A stretch of 8,425 nucleotides of DNA from Chitinophagales bacterium (GCA_016777395.1 JADHRO010000085.1:1-8425); one strand, 5' to 3'. Shown: positions 1 to 7,028, counted from the stretch's first letter. The notes: generated by a model not told the origin, from the sequence alone. A program made the numbers and translations.

Positions 1-10
1 CCCCTAGAAT

Positions 11-1003
11 TTATGCGAAAAAATAAGACTCGAATTTCGATACGGTTTGATTAATACTTATCTGGCTATCCGAATTAGCAACTGCAATTATAAACTGGCA
101 GGTTAAAGATATTTGCTCTTTGGCGGGTATTTCTTGTATAAGTTTGCCGTAAATATGCTTCCCTATTTTCTTAGGATTATCACATATCCATTTAAATGGA
201 ATACCCTCTTGAACTAATCTTTGAGCGAGGAACTTACCTTTTTTACCTGCCCCCCAAAGGACTAAATCGAAGGAGGTCTTATAGTCTAGTAATAGGAAGT
301 AATGCAGCTTCAAGTCTAGGAAATTATTATTGGCATAGTTGCTATCATTGCGCGATGCTCTTCGATCATGATCCCTCCATAAATGGCAAAGTTCATTCAC
401 CCCTGCAACCTTCAAATTACCTTGAAACATTCGAAAAGCCAAATCATAATCCTCCGGATATCTTGATGTTTTAAAACCGCCTATTCGATCAAAGTCCTCC
501 TTACTTGTCATCCAACTCGGAGAAGGAATCACACATTCCTTATATCTATCTTGAAAATTAGCAGCTCTCTTAGTCAAGTCATTCAACCAAACTTCATACT
601 TCTGATATCCGTCACCTAAGTCACCTTCTTTGAAATATTTAACTAATCCAGTTGCCACATGATTACTACCTGCATTTTGAAGTGCCCTAAGCAGCAGTTC
701 AAGCTTTTTTGAAGGCATTAGGTCGTCAGCATCCATTCGTGTGACAAACTCGCCATTAATTTGCTCATATCCTGTATTTAAGGCTTCAATAATCCCTTCA
801 CCCTCATTTTCTAAAATCTTGACCTGATTAAAACGAGATTTGTTTTCTAACAAAATCTCCATCGATTTATCACTTGAATGGTCGTTGATGACAATTAACT
901 CGAAATTTGAATAGCTTTGGTTGAAAATAGAATCTAAACAGTCCTGCAGATACGGATCTGCATTTCGGACAGGCATAATTATACTAACTAAGGGATTCAG
1001 CAT
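11..1003 (-). CDS. Family 2 glycosyltransferase with C-terminal Rossmann-like domain
   Basis: Likely an inverting GT-A glycosyltransferase that moves a sugar from a nucleotide-sugar donor to an unknown acceptor at the inner face of the membrane. The 330-residue protein opens with the GT2 signature (VSIIMPVRNADPYL, residues 6-19), has NDHSSD at 40-45, the metal-binding MDADD at 90-94 and an EDYDL motif at 184-188 that is a candidate for the catalytic base region. No transmembrane segment is evident. Residues about 244-325 form a second domain that begins VLWGAGKKGK (248-257) and continues with CDNPKKIG and FIIAVANS. This resembles the Rossmann-like dinucleotide-binding fold found in sugar-modifying and PglD-type proteins, and is unusual as a tail on a GT2 enzyme. 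It is the last gene of the lolD-desaturase-GT block, 45 nt after the desaturase stop. The gene is complete, with TAA at 11-13. The enzyme class is confident; donor and acceptor cannot be read from sequence. Confidence 0.9.
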   Translation of the reverse strand: MLNPLVSIIMPVRNADPYLQDCLDSIFNQSYSNFELIVINDHSSDKSMEILLENKSRFNQVKILENEGEGIIEALNTGYEQINGEFVTRMDADDLMPSKKLELLLRALQNAGSNHVATGLVKYFKEGDLGDGYQKYEVWLNDLTKRAANFQDRYKECVIPSPSWMTSKEDFDRIGGFKTSRYPEDYDLAFRMFQGNLKVAGVNELCHLWRDHDRRASRNDSNYANNNFLDLKLHYFLLLDYKTSFDLVLWGAGKKGKFLAQRLVQEGIPFKWICDNPKKIGKHIYGKLIQEIPAKEQISLTCQFIIAVANSDSQISINQTVSKFESYFFA

Positions 1004-1048
1004 TATCCTGTAAATTTACTTAGAAGTATCCGAAGTAGGCTAAAGCAT

Positions 1049-2020
1049 TTATTTTTTGCCTGCTGCAAACTCCTTCTTTCTCTTCGTCCTGGAGAAAAGA
1101 GAAATATTTTTGTCAAACAAGAATTTAAAAATAACTCCAGTCCAAGAATCGTAGGAATGCAAATTATCGTAAAACTCCGGCGCCATTTTCTTCAACGCTG
1201 GCAATTTATTGCCAGGTACCGTTGGAAAATCATGATGCTCATTGTGATAGCCCACATTAAAAGTTAATAAATTTAATGGACCGTAATAAGAATAAGTTTC
1301 TTGGCCTTCTTTAAAGACATAATGTTCTGAGATAAAATGTCCAGAAGTCGGATGAAGTCCACCTGCAAAAACTAAGGATAATGCAAAATATGCCAATCCC
1401 CACCATCCAGCTAAAGGCAAAATAATAGCCATAGCTGTTAGTTGAAAAATAAAATTAAGAACGAACCATTTATTCACTTTTAAGGCCTTAACAAACATAG
1501 GACGCACCGCATAAAAAATAATTTGATGTACAAACCAAATAATCTTTCCAAATAAGCTGTCAAAGAATTTCGCTTCACTTTCCAATGGAATATCAGCATC
1601 AACTCCATCTACACCTTGATCCCAATGGTGCATTGCATGATACTCCTTAAAGGACATTGCATAAGGAAGTAGAATTGGAATATTTGCTAAAAACGATAAG
1701 CAATTATTTGCTGCTGTTTTCTTAAAGGCAAGATCATGTGTAATTTCATGGATAGCCAAAAACAAGGCATGCGAAAGCGTCGCACCAACAAAATAAGCTA
1801 ATAAAATAAAATAAATCCAACCGTAGGGCAAATCCACCACTTTAGAAATATTCAGCGCAACTGCAACTTGCAGAATTACCATAATCAAGGTTGACCATGG
1901 TAAAAAGGGATTTTTACCAAAGAGACTTTTAACCTCTGGATGCTTTTTTAATATCTCTTTTCTGCGGTCTAAATGAGGTTCTCGTTCCTCAACCCAATAA
2001 AAATCTTTTTGCTTTGTCAT
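1049..2020 (-). CDS. DEGS/DES-like sphingolipid delta-4 desaturase family protein
   Basis: An integral-membrane di-iron desaturase of 323 residues. In eukaryotes this family introduces the 4,5-trans double bond into dihydroceramide. The N-terminus carries the Lipid_DES-type segment (FYWVEEREPHLDRRKEIL, residues 7-24, then HPEVKSLFG), which general fatty acid desaturases lack. The three histidine boxes are HEITH (91-95), HAMHH (128-132) and HNEHH (259-263). The stretch from GLHPTSGHF (221-229) through ETYSYYGPL and LLTFNVGYHNEHHDFP (251-266) is, from memory, almost identical to human DEGS1, which has the same overall length and similar box positions. Hydrophobic segments lie at about 43-60, 66-90, 105-122, 160-176 and 187-219. 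The ATG start at 2018-2020 lies 10 nt after the lolD stop, so co-transcription is likely. Family membership is firm. The substrate (ceramide, sulfonolipid/capnoid base or a fatty acyl lipid) and the delta-4 position are inferred. Confidence 0.93.
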   Translation of the reverse strand: MTKQKDFYWVEEREPHLDRRKEILKKHPEVKSLFGKNPFLPWSTLIMVILQVAVALNISKVVDLPYGWIYFILLAYFVGATLSHALFLAIHEITHDLAFKKTAANNCLSFLANIPILLPYAMSFKEYHAMHHWDQGVDGVDADIPLESEAKFFDSLFGKIIWFVHQIIFYAVRPMFVKALKVNKWFVLNFIFQLTAMAIILPLAGWWGLAYFALSLVFAGGLHPTSGHFISEHYVFKEGQETYSYYGPLNLLTFNVGYHNEHHDFPTVPGNKLPALKKMAPEFYDNLHSYDSWTGVIFKFLFDKNISLFSRTKRKKEFAAGKK

Positions 2021-2030
2021 ATCTTTTCTT

Positions 2031-2681
2031 TTAAATAAATCTCCCGTCTTTCATGGTTAGTTTTCGATCAGCCATATCAGCAAGTGACTCGTTGTGTGTT
2101 ACAATAATAAATGTTTGCCCATAGCTATCTCTTAATTTAAAAAACAACTCATGCAAGTCCTCCGAATTTTTGGTATCCAAATTTCCAGAGGGTTCGTCTG
2201 CCATAATGATAGAAGGCTCATTCATAAGCGCCCTTGCCACAGCAACCCGCTGTTGTTCACCACCTGATAATTGAGCAGGTTTATGATTGATTCTATCCTT
2301 CAGTCCCAAGAAGTCCAATAACTCTAAAGCCCTAAATTCAGCATTTTGTTTAGATTTATCAGATAAAAAAGCAGGAATGCATACATTTTCTAAAGCGGTA
2401 AACTCAGGAAGTAAATGGTGAAACTGAAAAATAAATCCTATTTCTTCATTCCTAAACTTGGCCAATTGCTTTTCATTTAGTGAAAAAACATCCTTATCTC
2501 CAATAAAATATGATCCAGAATCTGCACTATCTAAAGTACCTAAGATATGGAGCAAAGTACTCTTACCTGCGCCGGAACTGCCAACAATAGCAATAACTTC
2601 ACCCTTGGAAACCTCAATGGTGACTTCTTTCAATACAGCTAATTCACCATAACTTTTTTTAAGCCCAGTTGCTTTTAACAT
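2031..2681 (-). CDS. lolD: LolD-type lipoprotein-releasing ABC transporter ATPase
   Basis: ATP-binding subunit of the LolCDE-type complex, which extracts lipoproteins from the inner membrane for transfer to LolA. At 216 residues it is a single nucleotide-binding domain: Walker A GSSGAGKST (34-42), Q-loop at Q86, signature LSGGEQQR (138-145), Walker B IIMADEP (158-164), D-loop SGNLD (165-169) and switch histidine H196. The Q-loop surroundings, FQFHHLLPEFTALENV (85-100), are characteristic of LolD and separate it from FtsE and most MacB-type ATPases. No LolC/LolE permease is present in the window, so it must act with proteins encoded elsewhere. It is the first gene of the leftward block, and its start codon almost touches a TAnnTTTG box, leaving essentially no leader. 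The remaining uncertainty is whether it serves LolCE or a related MacB/FtsX-type permease. Confidence 0.92.
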   Translation of the reverse strand: MLKATGLKKSYGELAVLKEVTIEVSKGEVIAIVGSSGAGKSTLLHILGTLDSADSGSYFIGDKDVFSLNEKQLAKFRNEEIGFIFQFHHLLPEFTALENVCIPAFLSDKSKQNAEFRALELLDFLGLKDRINHKPAQLSGGEQQRVAVARALMNEPSIIMADEPSGNLDTKNSEDLHELFFKLRDSYGQTFIIVTHNESLADMADRKLTMKDGRFI

Positions 2682-2685
2682 TATA

Positions 2686-2693
2686 CAAAAGTA
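2686..2693 (-). promoter_or_regulatory. Candidate -7 promoter element for the lolD operon
   Basis: Read on the minus strand this is TACTTTTG, an exact match to the Bacteroidota primary-sigma -7 consensus TAnnTTTG. It ends only 4 nt before the lolD ATG (2681-2679), so transcription would begin at or within a few bases of the start codon and the mRNA would be nearly leaderless. I see no TTG at the usual -33 distance, so the assignment rests on one element and could be chance in AT-rich DNA. Confidence 0.4.
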
Positions 2694-2729
2694 ATTACAT
2701 CTGCTTAATGTTTAATTGATTTGTGCATA

Positions 2730-2737
2730 TACTTTTG
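2730..2737 (+). promoter_or_regulatory. Candidate -7 promoter element for sucC
   Basis: TACTTTTG matches the Bacteroidota -7 consensus TAnnTTTG exactly. A transcript starting about 6 nt downstream would have a leader of roughly 70 nt before the sucC ATG at 2814. The -33 region has no proper TTG at 17-23 nt; the closest TTG (2716-2718) leaves only 11 nt of spacer. The same octamer occurs inverted at 2686-2693. Confidence 0.45.
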
Positions 2738-2759
2738 ATAAATAGTCTGATTTTAATTG

Positions 2760-2783
2760 TTTATCATGCATGAAGCATGTAAA
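2760..2783 (+). repeat. Small inverted repeat (hairpin) in the sucC leader
   Basis: The arms TTTA-t-CATGC (2760-2769) and GCATGTAAA (2775-2783) give nine base pairs with one bulged T at 2764 and a five-base loop. It lies inside the predicted sucC 5' leader, 31 nt before the ATG. It lacks a U-tract, so it is not a terminator. A regulatory or stabilising role is possible but unproven. Confidence 0.4.
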
Positions 2784-2813
2784 TTTGGGCAAATTTTAAA
2801 ACGATATATTCTT

Positions 2814-4004
2814 ATGAATTTACACGAATATCAAGCGAAAGAATTAATGAAAAAATTTGGCGCCAAAATACAAGAAGGTATTATGGTAGAAAGCCCTGAA
2901 GATGCTGTCGACGCTGCTAAAAAACTAACTGAGGAGACAGGAACTTCTTGGCATGTAATTAAAGCACAAGTGCATGCAGGAGGAAGAGGGAAAGCTGGTG
3001 GGGTAAAATTAGCTAAGAACTTAGCCGATGTAAATGCAATAGCTAGTGATATTCTAGGAATGACCATAACCAACAGACAAACTGGCCCCAATGGCAAACT
3101 TGTGCGCAAAGTGCTAATAGCGCAGGATGTATACTATCCAGGAGAAAGTGAAACAAAAGAATTTTACGTCTCTATACTCCTCGATAGAAATACGGGTAAG
3201 AATGTATTTATATACTCCACAGAGGGAGGCATGGATATTGAAGAGGTGGCAGAAAGCACACCACATCTTGTGCATAAAGAATTTATTGATCCACAACAAG
3301 GATTACAAGGATACCAGCTAAGAAAGATGGCATTTAACCTGGGTCTCTCAGGGACTGCATTTAAGGATATGACAAAATTCCTTAACGCGGTCTATAAAAC
3401 TTATCTTCAAAGCGATTGCAGTATGGTAGAAATCAATCCCTGCTTGAAAACTTCAGATAATCAAATTATAGCCGTAGACGGAAAAATTTCCTTAGATGAA
3501 AATGCCTTGTTTCGTCATAAAGATTTAGCAGGAATGCGCGATGTAATGGAGGAAGATCCAACAGAAGTTGAAGCAGCTGAAGCAGGTCTAAATTATGTGC
3601 AACTTGACGGGAATGTTGGCTGTATGGTTAATGGCGCTGGTTTAGCTATGGCCACAATGGATATGATTAAACTTAGTGGTGGTGAGCCAGCCAACTTTCT
3701 AGATGTAGGAGGGACTGCCGATGCCGAAAGAGTAGAAAAAGCATTTAGAATCATTCTAAAAGATAAAAAAGTAAAAGCAATTTTGGTCAATATTTTTGGT
3801 GGAATTGTACGTTGCGACCGTGTCGCGCAAGGTATTGTAGATGCCTATAAATCCATCGGAGATATTCCTGTGCCATTGATTGTTCGATTGCAAGGGACTA
3901 ACGCTAAAGAGGGAAAGCAACTCATCGATGATAGTGGCTTAAAAGTTACTCCAGTAATACTTTTAAAGGAAGCTGCAGAAGCTGTTGCTGAGGTTTTGGC
4001 ATAA
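2814..4004 (+). CDS. sucC: Succinyl-CoA synthetase (ADP-forming) beta subunit
   Basis: Beta subunit of the TCA-cycle enzyme that interconverts succinyl-CoA and succinate with substrate-level phosphorylation. It pairs with SucD, which carries the phosphohistidine and is not in this window. The start is the ATG at 2814, because the product then begins MNLHEYQAKELMKKFG, the invariant family N-terminus. An in-frame TTG at 2757 and ATG at 2766 would add 16-19 residues with no counterpart in the family. The 396-residue length is normal. The ATP-grasp half includes VHAGGRGKAGGVKLA and STEGGMDIEEVAE. The C-terminal ligase half includes LDGNVGCMVNGAGLAMATMD, GGEPANFLDVGGTAD and NIFGGIVRCD, which form the subunit and nucleotide interface. 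It is transcribed alone: divergent from lolD, with a terminator 23 nt after its stop. The ADP rather than GDP preference is assumed from bacterial homologues. Confidence 0.97.
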   Translation: MNLHEYQAKELMKKFGAKIQEGIMVESPEDAVDAAKKLTEETGTSWHVIKAQVHAGGRGKAGGVKLAKNLADVNAIASDILGMTITNRQTGPNGKLVRKVLIAQDVYYPGESETKEFYVSILLDRNTGKNVFIYSTEGGMDIEEVAESTPHLVHKEFIDPQQGLQGYQLRKMAFNLGLSGTAFKDMTKFLNAVYKTYLQSDCSMVEINPCLKTSDNQIIAVDGKISLDENALFRHKDLAGMRDVMEEDPTEVEAAEAGLNYVQLDGNVGCMVNGAGLAMATMDMIKLSGGEPANFLDVGGTADAERVEKAFRIILKDKKVKAILVNIFGGIVRCDRVAQGIVDAYKSIGDIPVPLIVRLQGTNAKEGKQLIDDSGLKVTPVILLKEAAEAVAEVLA

Positions 4005-4026
4005 AAAAATATTTTTTGATCGTAAG

Positions 4027-4053
4027 AAGGGGCGCATAATTGCACCCCTTTTT
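4027..4053 (+). terminator. Intrinsic terminator after sucC
   Basis: GGGGCGC (4029-4035) pairs with GCACCCC (4042-4048) with one C/A mismatch. Flanking AA/TT pairs lengthen the stem, and it is followed by a TTTTT run (4049-4053). The loop is about four to six bases. It begins 23 nt after the sucC stop and separates sucC from the following surface-protein gene. Confidence 0.8.
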
Positions 4054-4099
4054 GTTTACTTTAATGGTTATATTTACAGATACTAAATTTAGACCAATG

Positions 4100-5860
4100 A
4101 TGAAAAAATTATTAGCGCTTATTTTTTGCGGAACTTTTGCCTTGACAAATAATCAAATAAATGCACAATCTATTAGCCAAATCAATATACCAGCAGGACC
4201 CGTTCTTAGTTGTTCTGGTGCCACGATTACGGTCAATGCTACTCAGTTGTGCATTAATTATTCTTATCAAGCTCCTACTCAATCAATAATTGGAAACACC
4301 TTGCAGTTAAATTTGAATTGGGCTTCTGCTGGGCCTATCTGTTTGGGTGCGCTGGCCTTTATTCAAGAACCATTCACCTTCACCTCTCTTCCGCCTGGTG
4401 TTAATATCGTGGAAGTAAGAACTTATCTAGATGGTGTACAGCAGAACTTCTCGAGTACAACCATGAACGTCGCTTCGTGCTGTCCTGCAACACCCTCATT
4501 TACTCAAAACCTAACAGCTGCTTGTGTCTCAAATCAAGATACTTTCAATTTCACTAATACAAGTACAGGAAGTATTGGTCAGAATTGGTTTGTAAATGAC
4601 ATAATACAATCCACTGGCACTGATTTTAGTTACTACCAAGATATCCCAGGTGTTTATATGATTAAGCTTGTCGTAACCGATGGTTCGTGCTCAGATTCTA
4701 GTGAATTGATGGTAAACGTTTTTGCAAATCCAACCCCTAACTTAGGTTTAGATATTGAGTCCTGTGTTAACGAAAGTGAAGTGTTATCCGTAGCAGCAGG
4801 ATATGCTGACTATGACTGGAGCTTCTTTGCTAACAATTCCCCTTCAATAATTGTCTCATCGAGCAACACCTATTATGTTGAGGTAAGCGATGTGAGCGGA
4901 TGTAAAGGATCTGATACAATTAATGTCAACTTCAATCCTCTGCCAATTGTGGATCTTGGAAATGATACGACACTATGTGTGGGACAAAGTCTTAATCTTA
5001 ATGCAGGAGATTACTCCATTTTCGATTGGAGCACTGGAGAGTCTAGTCAAATAGTTAATGTTAATGTTGCCGATACATTTTCGGTAACAGTAGAAGACAT
5101 TAATGGATGTGAAGATAACGACGATATTGTGGTAGTTGCTGCAGCAAATCCTATTCTTGATCTAGGTCCCGACCGTGTTTCTATTTGTGATGGAGATAGC
5201 GTGAGTTTTGATGCAGGAATTCATTCAAGCTACAATTGGAGTTCAAATGAGTCTTCGCAATCTATCACCGCGTTTACAGAAGGTCTATATTCAGTTGTTG
5301 TCACGAATAGTGCTAACTGTGAAGCAACAGATGATGTAATCCTGGAAGTCAACGACTTACCTTTCATAGATTGGCCAGAAGCTGTCTCCCTTTGCACAGA
5401 TACTTCTATTACCTTAGATGCTGGTGTATTTGCCTCTTATTTTTGGTCAGATAATTCTACTGAGCAAACACTTACATTAGACGCAAGTACCTTAAATATT
5501 GGAGACAATACCATTACTTTATCAGTCGTAGACTCTAACTCTTGTTCTACCATAGCATCCCTGCTACTTACTTTGCTTGATTGCGATACAATTCAGTCGG
5601 GGATTAAGGATAATACTCTTGATCCAAATCTAATTTATTTTCCAAATCCATGTAATGATTTGCTGAACATAAAGTTTAGCTCGCTTAAGCAGGACATTCA
5701 ACTATCTATTTTTGATTTAAACGGCAGGGGCCAGCTTGAAAAACACTATGAAAATACTTTATTTATCCAAGCAAGTATAAACAATTTAAGTCCAGGAATT
5801 TATATGGTTCAGTTAACTTCAGCGAACAAGCAGGCTTATTTAAAACTTGTGAAAAAATAA
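4100..5860 (+). CDS. Secreted T9SS-sorted surface protein with PKD-like and Ig-like repeats
   Basis: A surface or secreted protein of 586 residues; function not recognisable. The start is taken as the second of two adjacent ATGs (4097 and 4100), which gives a standard signal peptide MKKLLALIFCGTFALTNNQINAQ-like N-terminus (charged KK, hydrophobic core, probable cleavage near residue 22). Earlier in-frame starts would lie inside the upstream terminator. Residues 24-128 are an unassigned beta-rich, Cys-containing region. Residues 129-210 are PKD-like (FNFTNTSTGS ... YMIKLVVTDGSC). Four divergent repeats of about 70 residues follow (roughly 211-279, 280-350, 351-420, 421-500), each with a pattern like LGxD..C...L.AG.Y..YxWS....Y.V.V.D..GC. 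The Cys pairs could form disulfides. Residues about 512-586 form a T9SS type A sorting domain (YFPNP at 513-517, IFDLNGRG, SPGIYMVQL, final KLVKK), which directs export through the outer membrane by PorU-type sorting. No enzyme motif is visible; adhesion is only a guess. Confidence 0.9.
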   Translation: MKKLLALIFCGTFALTNNQINAQSISQINIPAGPVLSCSGATITVNATQLCINYSYQAPTQSIIGNTLQLNLNWASAGPICLGALAFIQEPFTFTSLPPGVNIVEVRTYLDGVQQNFSSTTMNVASCCPATPSFTQNLTAACVSNQDTFNFTNTSTGSIGQNWFVNDIIQSTGTDFSYYQDIPGVYMIKLVVTDGSCSDSSELMVNVFANPTPNLGLDIESCVNESEVLSVAAGYADYDWSFFANNSPSIIVSSSNTYYVEVSDVSGCKGSDTINVNFNPLPIVDLGNDTTLCVGQSLNLNAGDYSIFDWSTGESSQIVNVNVADTFSVTVEDINGCEDNDDIVVVAAANPILDLGPDRVSICDGDSVSFDAGIHSSYNWSSNESSQSITAFTEGLYSVVVTNSANCEATDDVILEVNDLPFIDWPEAVSLCTDTSITLDAGVFASYFWSDNSTEQTLTLDASTLNIGDNTITLSVVDSNSCSTIASLLLTLLDCDTIQSGIKDNTLDPNLIYFPNPCNDLLNIKFSSLKQDIQLSIFDLNGRGQLEKHYENTLFIQASINNLSPGIYMVQLTSANKQAYLKLVKK

Positions 5861-5877
5861 AACACTTGTAGTCTAGT

Positions 5878-5908
5878 AAAAGGGGGAGCTTCTTGTCTCC
5901 CCTTTTTT
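5878..5908. terminator. Bidirectional terminator between convergent genes
   Basis: GGGGAG (5883-5888) pairs with CTCCCC (5897-5902) around an eight-base loop. The stem is flanked by AAAA on the left and a TTTTTT run (5903-5908) on the right, so each strand presents a GC stem followed by a U-tract. It serves the T9SS protein gene on the plus strand. It also overlaps the stop codon of the chromate-transporter gene (5907-5909) on the minus strand, where the hairpin immediately follows the last codons. Confidence 0.85.
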
Positions 5909-7028
5909 ATATTAAGCTAAGAAGAAAACCTAAAACAGCCCCACCTAGAACAGTTATAATCGCATTTGATTTTTTATAGGCGAAGGTGTAAGCAAAACTC
6001 AATACGGCGATCAACATAGTTTGCCAGTTTACTACACTTTCCTTTCCCATAACAAGAAGAACTGCTAACATAATAGCAACAGCGGACATATTCACGCTAT
6101 CTAAAAAGTGACTTAACAAACGAGATTGCCTCATCTTACTTACCAAAGGGTTCAGAAGCCAAACAAATAAAAATGAAGGAAGAAAAATACCGACAGTTGC
6201 GCTTACTGCTCCTCCCAAACCACCGAGCTGGTATCCAATAAACGTAGCCGTTGACAAGACTGGTCCTGGAGTAAACTGACCGACTGCAATTGCATCGATT
6301 AACTCGCCTCTAGTAAGCAGTCCTGTGCTTACAAGTTCAGCATCCAAATAGGCAAACAGCACATATCCACTCCCGTATAGAATAGCTCCTACCTTTATAA
6401 AACTTAAAAAGACCTTCCAATTCTCTAGATTAAGAGAAGCCGCGTTAAGGCTTATAAAAGGAAACATCCACATTGCCCTTTCTTGACCATGTCTTTCTTG
6501 AAAATAAAAAAATAAAGCGCCCACAACTCCCGCACATAGAAGCGCAAGTATTTCATTGGCACCCAGCAAACTCGCAATCAGTACCCCTAATCCCAAAATC
6601 CCTAGTTGCCAATTCTTCCATGCTTTCTTACCTAGTTTGAGCACAGCTCCTGCGATAATAGCTAATACAGCAGGCTTAATACCCATAATAAACGGCTCAA
6701 CTTGTGGCAATTGACCATATTCAACATATAAATAAGCAAAGACACAGGTTATAGAGACCGCCGGTAAAATAAAGCTAATACCCGCAGCAAATAGGCCTAA
6801 AACTCCTGCCCTTTCATAACCGCAATGCATAGTCATTTCTGTAGAATTTGGACCTGGGATTAAATTTGTAGCACCCATTAAATCTAAAAAATGTTCGCGA
6901 CTTAACCACTTGCGTTTTTGGACAATCTCCTTGTCCATCATAGCCACATGTGCAGCAGGACCACCAAAGGCAATAAGCCCCAACTTAAAGAATACTTGAA
7001 TAACTTCTATGAAGGGTTTTGAATTCAT
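5907..7028 (-). CDS. chrA: ChrA-family (CHR) chromate/anion transporter, two-domain
   Basis: An inner-membrane transporter of the CHR family. Characterised members export chromate and many others have unknown anion substrates. At 373 residues it is the long, duplicated form. The first CHR half has FGGPAAHVAMM (21-31), the conserved EFLDL-like region (HFLDLMGATN, 46-55) and PGPNSTEM (58-65). The second half has YGSGYVLFAY (from 218), the GELIDAIAVGQ segment and PGPVLSTATFIGY (254-266). Around these are many hydrophobic helices, consistent with about ten to twelve transmembrane segments. The ATG at 7028 is 24 nt downstream of the menC stop, with a hairpin between them, so it may be the third gene of the menA-menC transcript. 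No ChrB-type regulator is in the window. The family is certain; chromate as the natural substrate is not, since many ChrA homologues lie in genomes with no known chromate exposure. Confidence 0.92.
   Translation of the reverse strand: MNSKPFIEVIQVFFKLGLIAFGGPAAHVAMMDKEIVQKRKWLSREHFLDLMGATNLIPGPNSTEMTMHCGYERAGVLGLFAAGISFILPAVSITCVFAYLYVEYGQLPQVEPFIMGIKPAVLAIIAGAVLKLGKKAWKNWQLGILGLGVLIASLLGANEILALLCAGVVGALFFYFQERHGQERAMWMFPFISLNAASLNLENWKVFLSFIKVGAILYGSGYVLFAYLDAELVSTGLLTRGELIDAIAVGQFTPGPVLSTATFIGYQLGGLGGAVSATVGIFLPSFLFVWLLNPLVSKMRQSRLLSHFLDSVNMSAVAIMLAVLLVMGKESVVNWQTMLIAVLSFAYTFAYKKSNAIITVLGGAVLGFLLSLI

Noticed and set aside
1..10. Start of a terminator downstream of the glycosyltransferase
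   Set aside because: A GGGG run on the minus strand could be one arm of a hairpin, but the window ends before the other arm.
196..474. Plus-strand open frame opposite the glycosyltransferase
   Set aside because: Lies antisense within a well-supported gene, shows no recognisable domain or start context, and reads as a shadow frame.
1004..1048. Possible terminator or promoter between the desaturase and the glycosyltransferase
   Set aside because: Only a short TACTT/AAGTA inverted repeat with no GC stem and no U-tract, and a TAAATTTA box that misses the final G of the -7 consensus.
2757..2813. N-terminal extension of sucC from TTG 2757 or ATG 2766
   Set aside because: The extra 16-19 residues do not match the family, while the ATG at 2814 starts exactly at the conserved MNLHEYQAKEL. 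The extension also overlaps the predicted leader hairpin.
2831..4045. Several open frames antisense to or overlapping sucC (about 61-92 codons)
   Set aside because: All lie within the conserved sucC coding sequence or its terminator, have biased composition expected of complementary frames, and show no family similarity.
4069..4076. TATATTTA as a promoter for the T9SS protein gene
   Set aside because: One mismatch to TAnnTTTG, and the nearest TTG is only 14 nt upstream. A promoter is needed between the terminator and 4100, but this sequence is not good enough to call.
4040..4099. Longer start of the T9SS protein gene from TTG 4040
   Set aside because: It would begin inside the sucC terminator and bury the signal peptide behind 20 unrelated residues.
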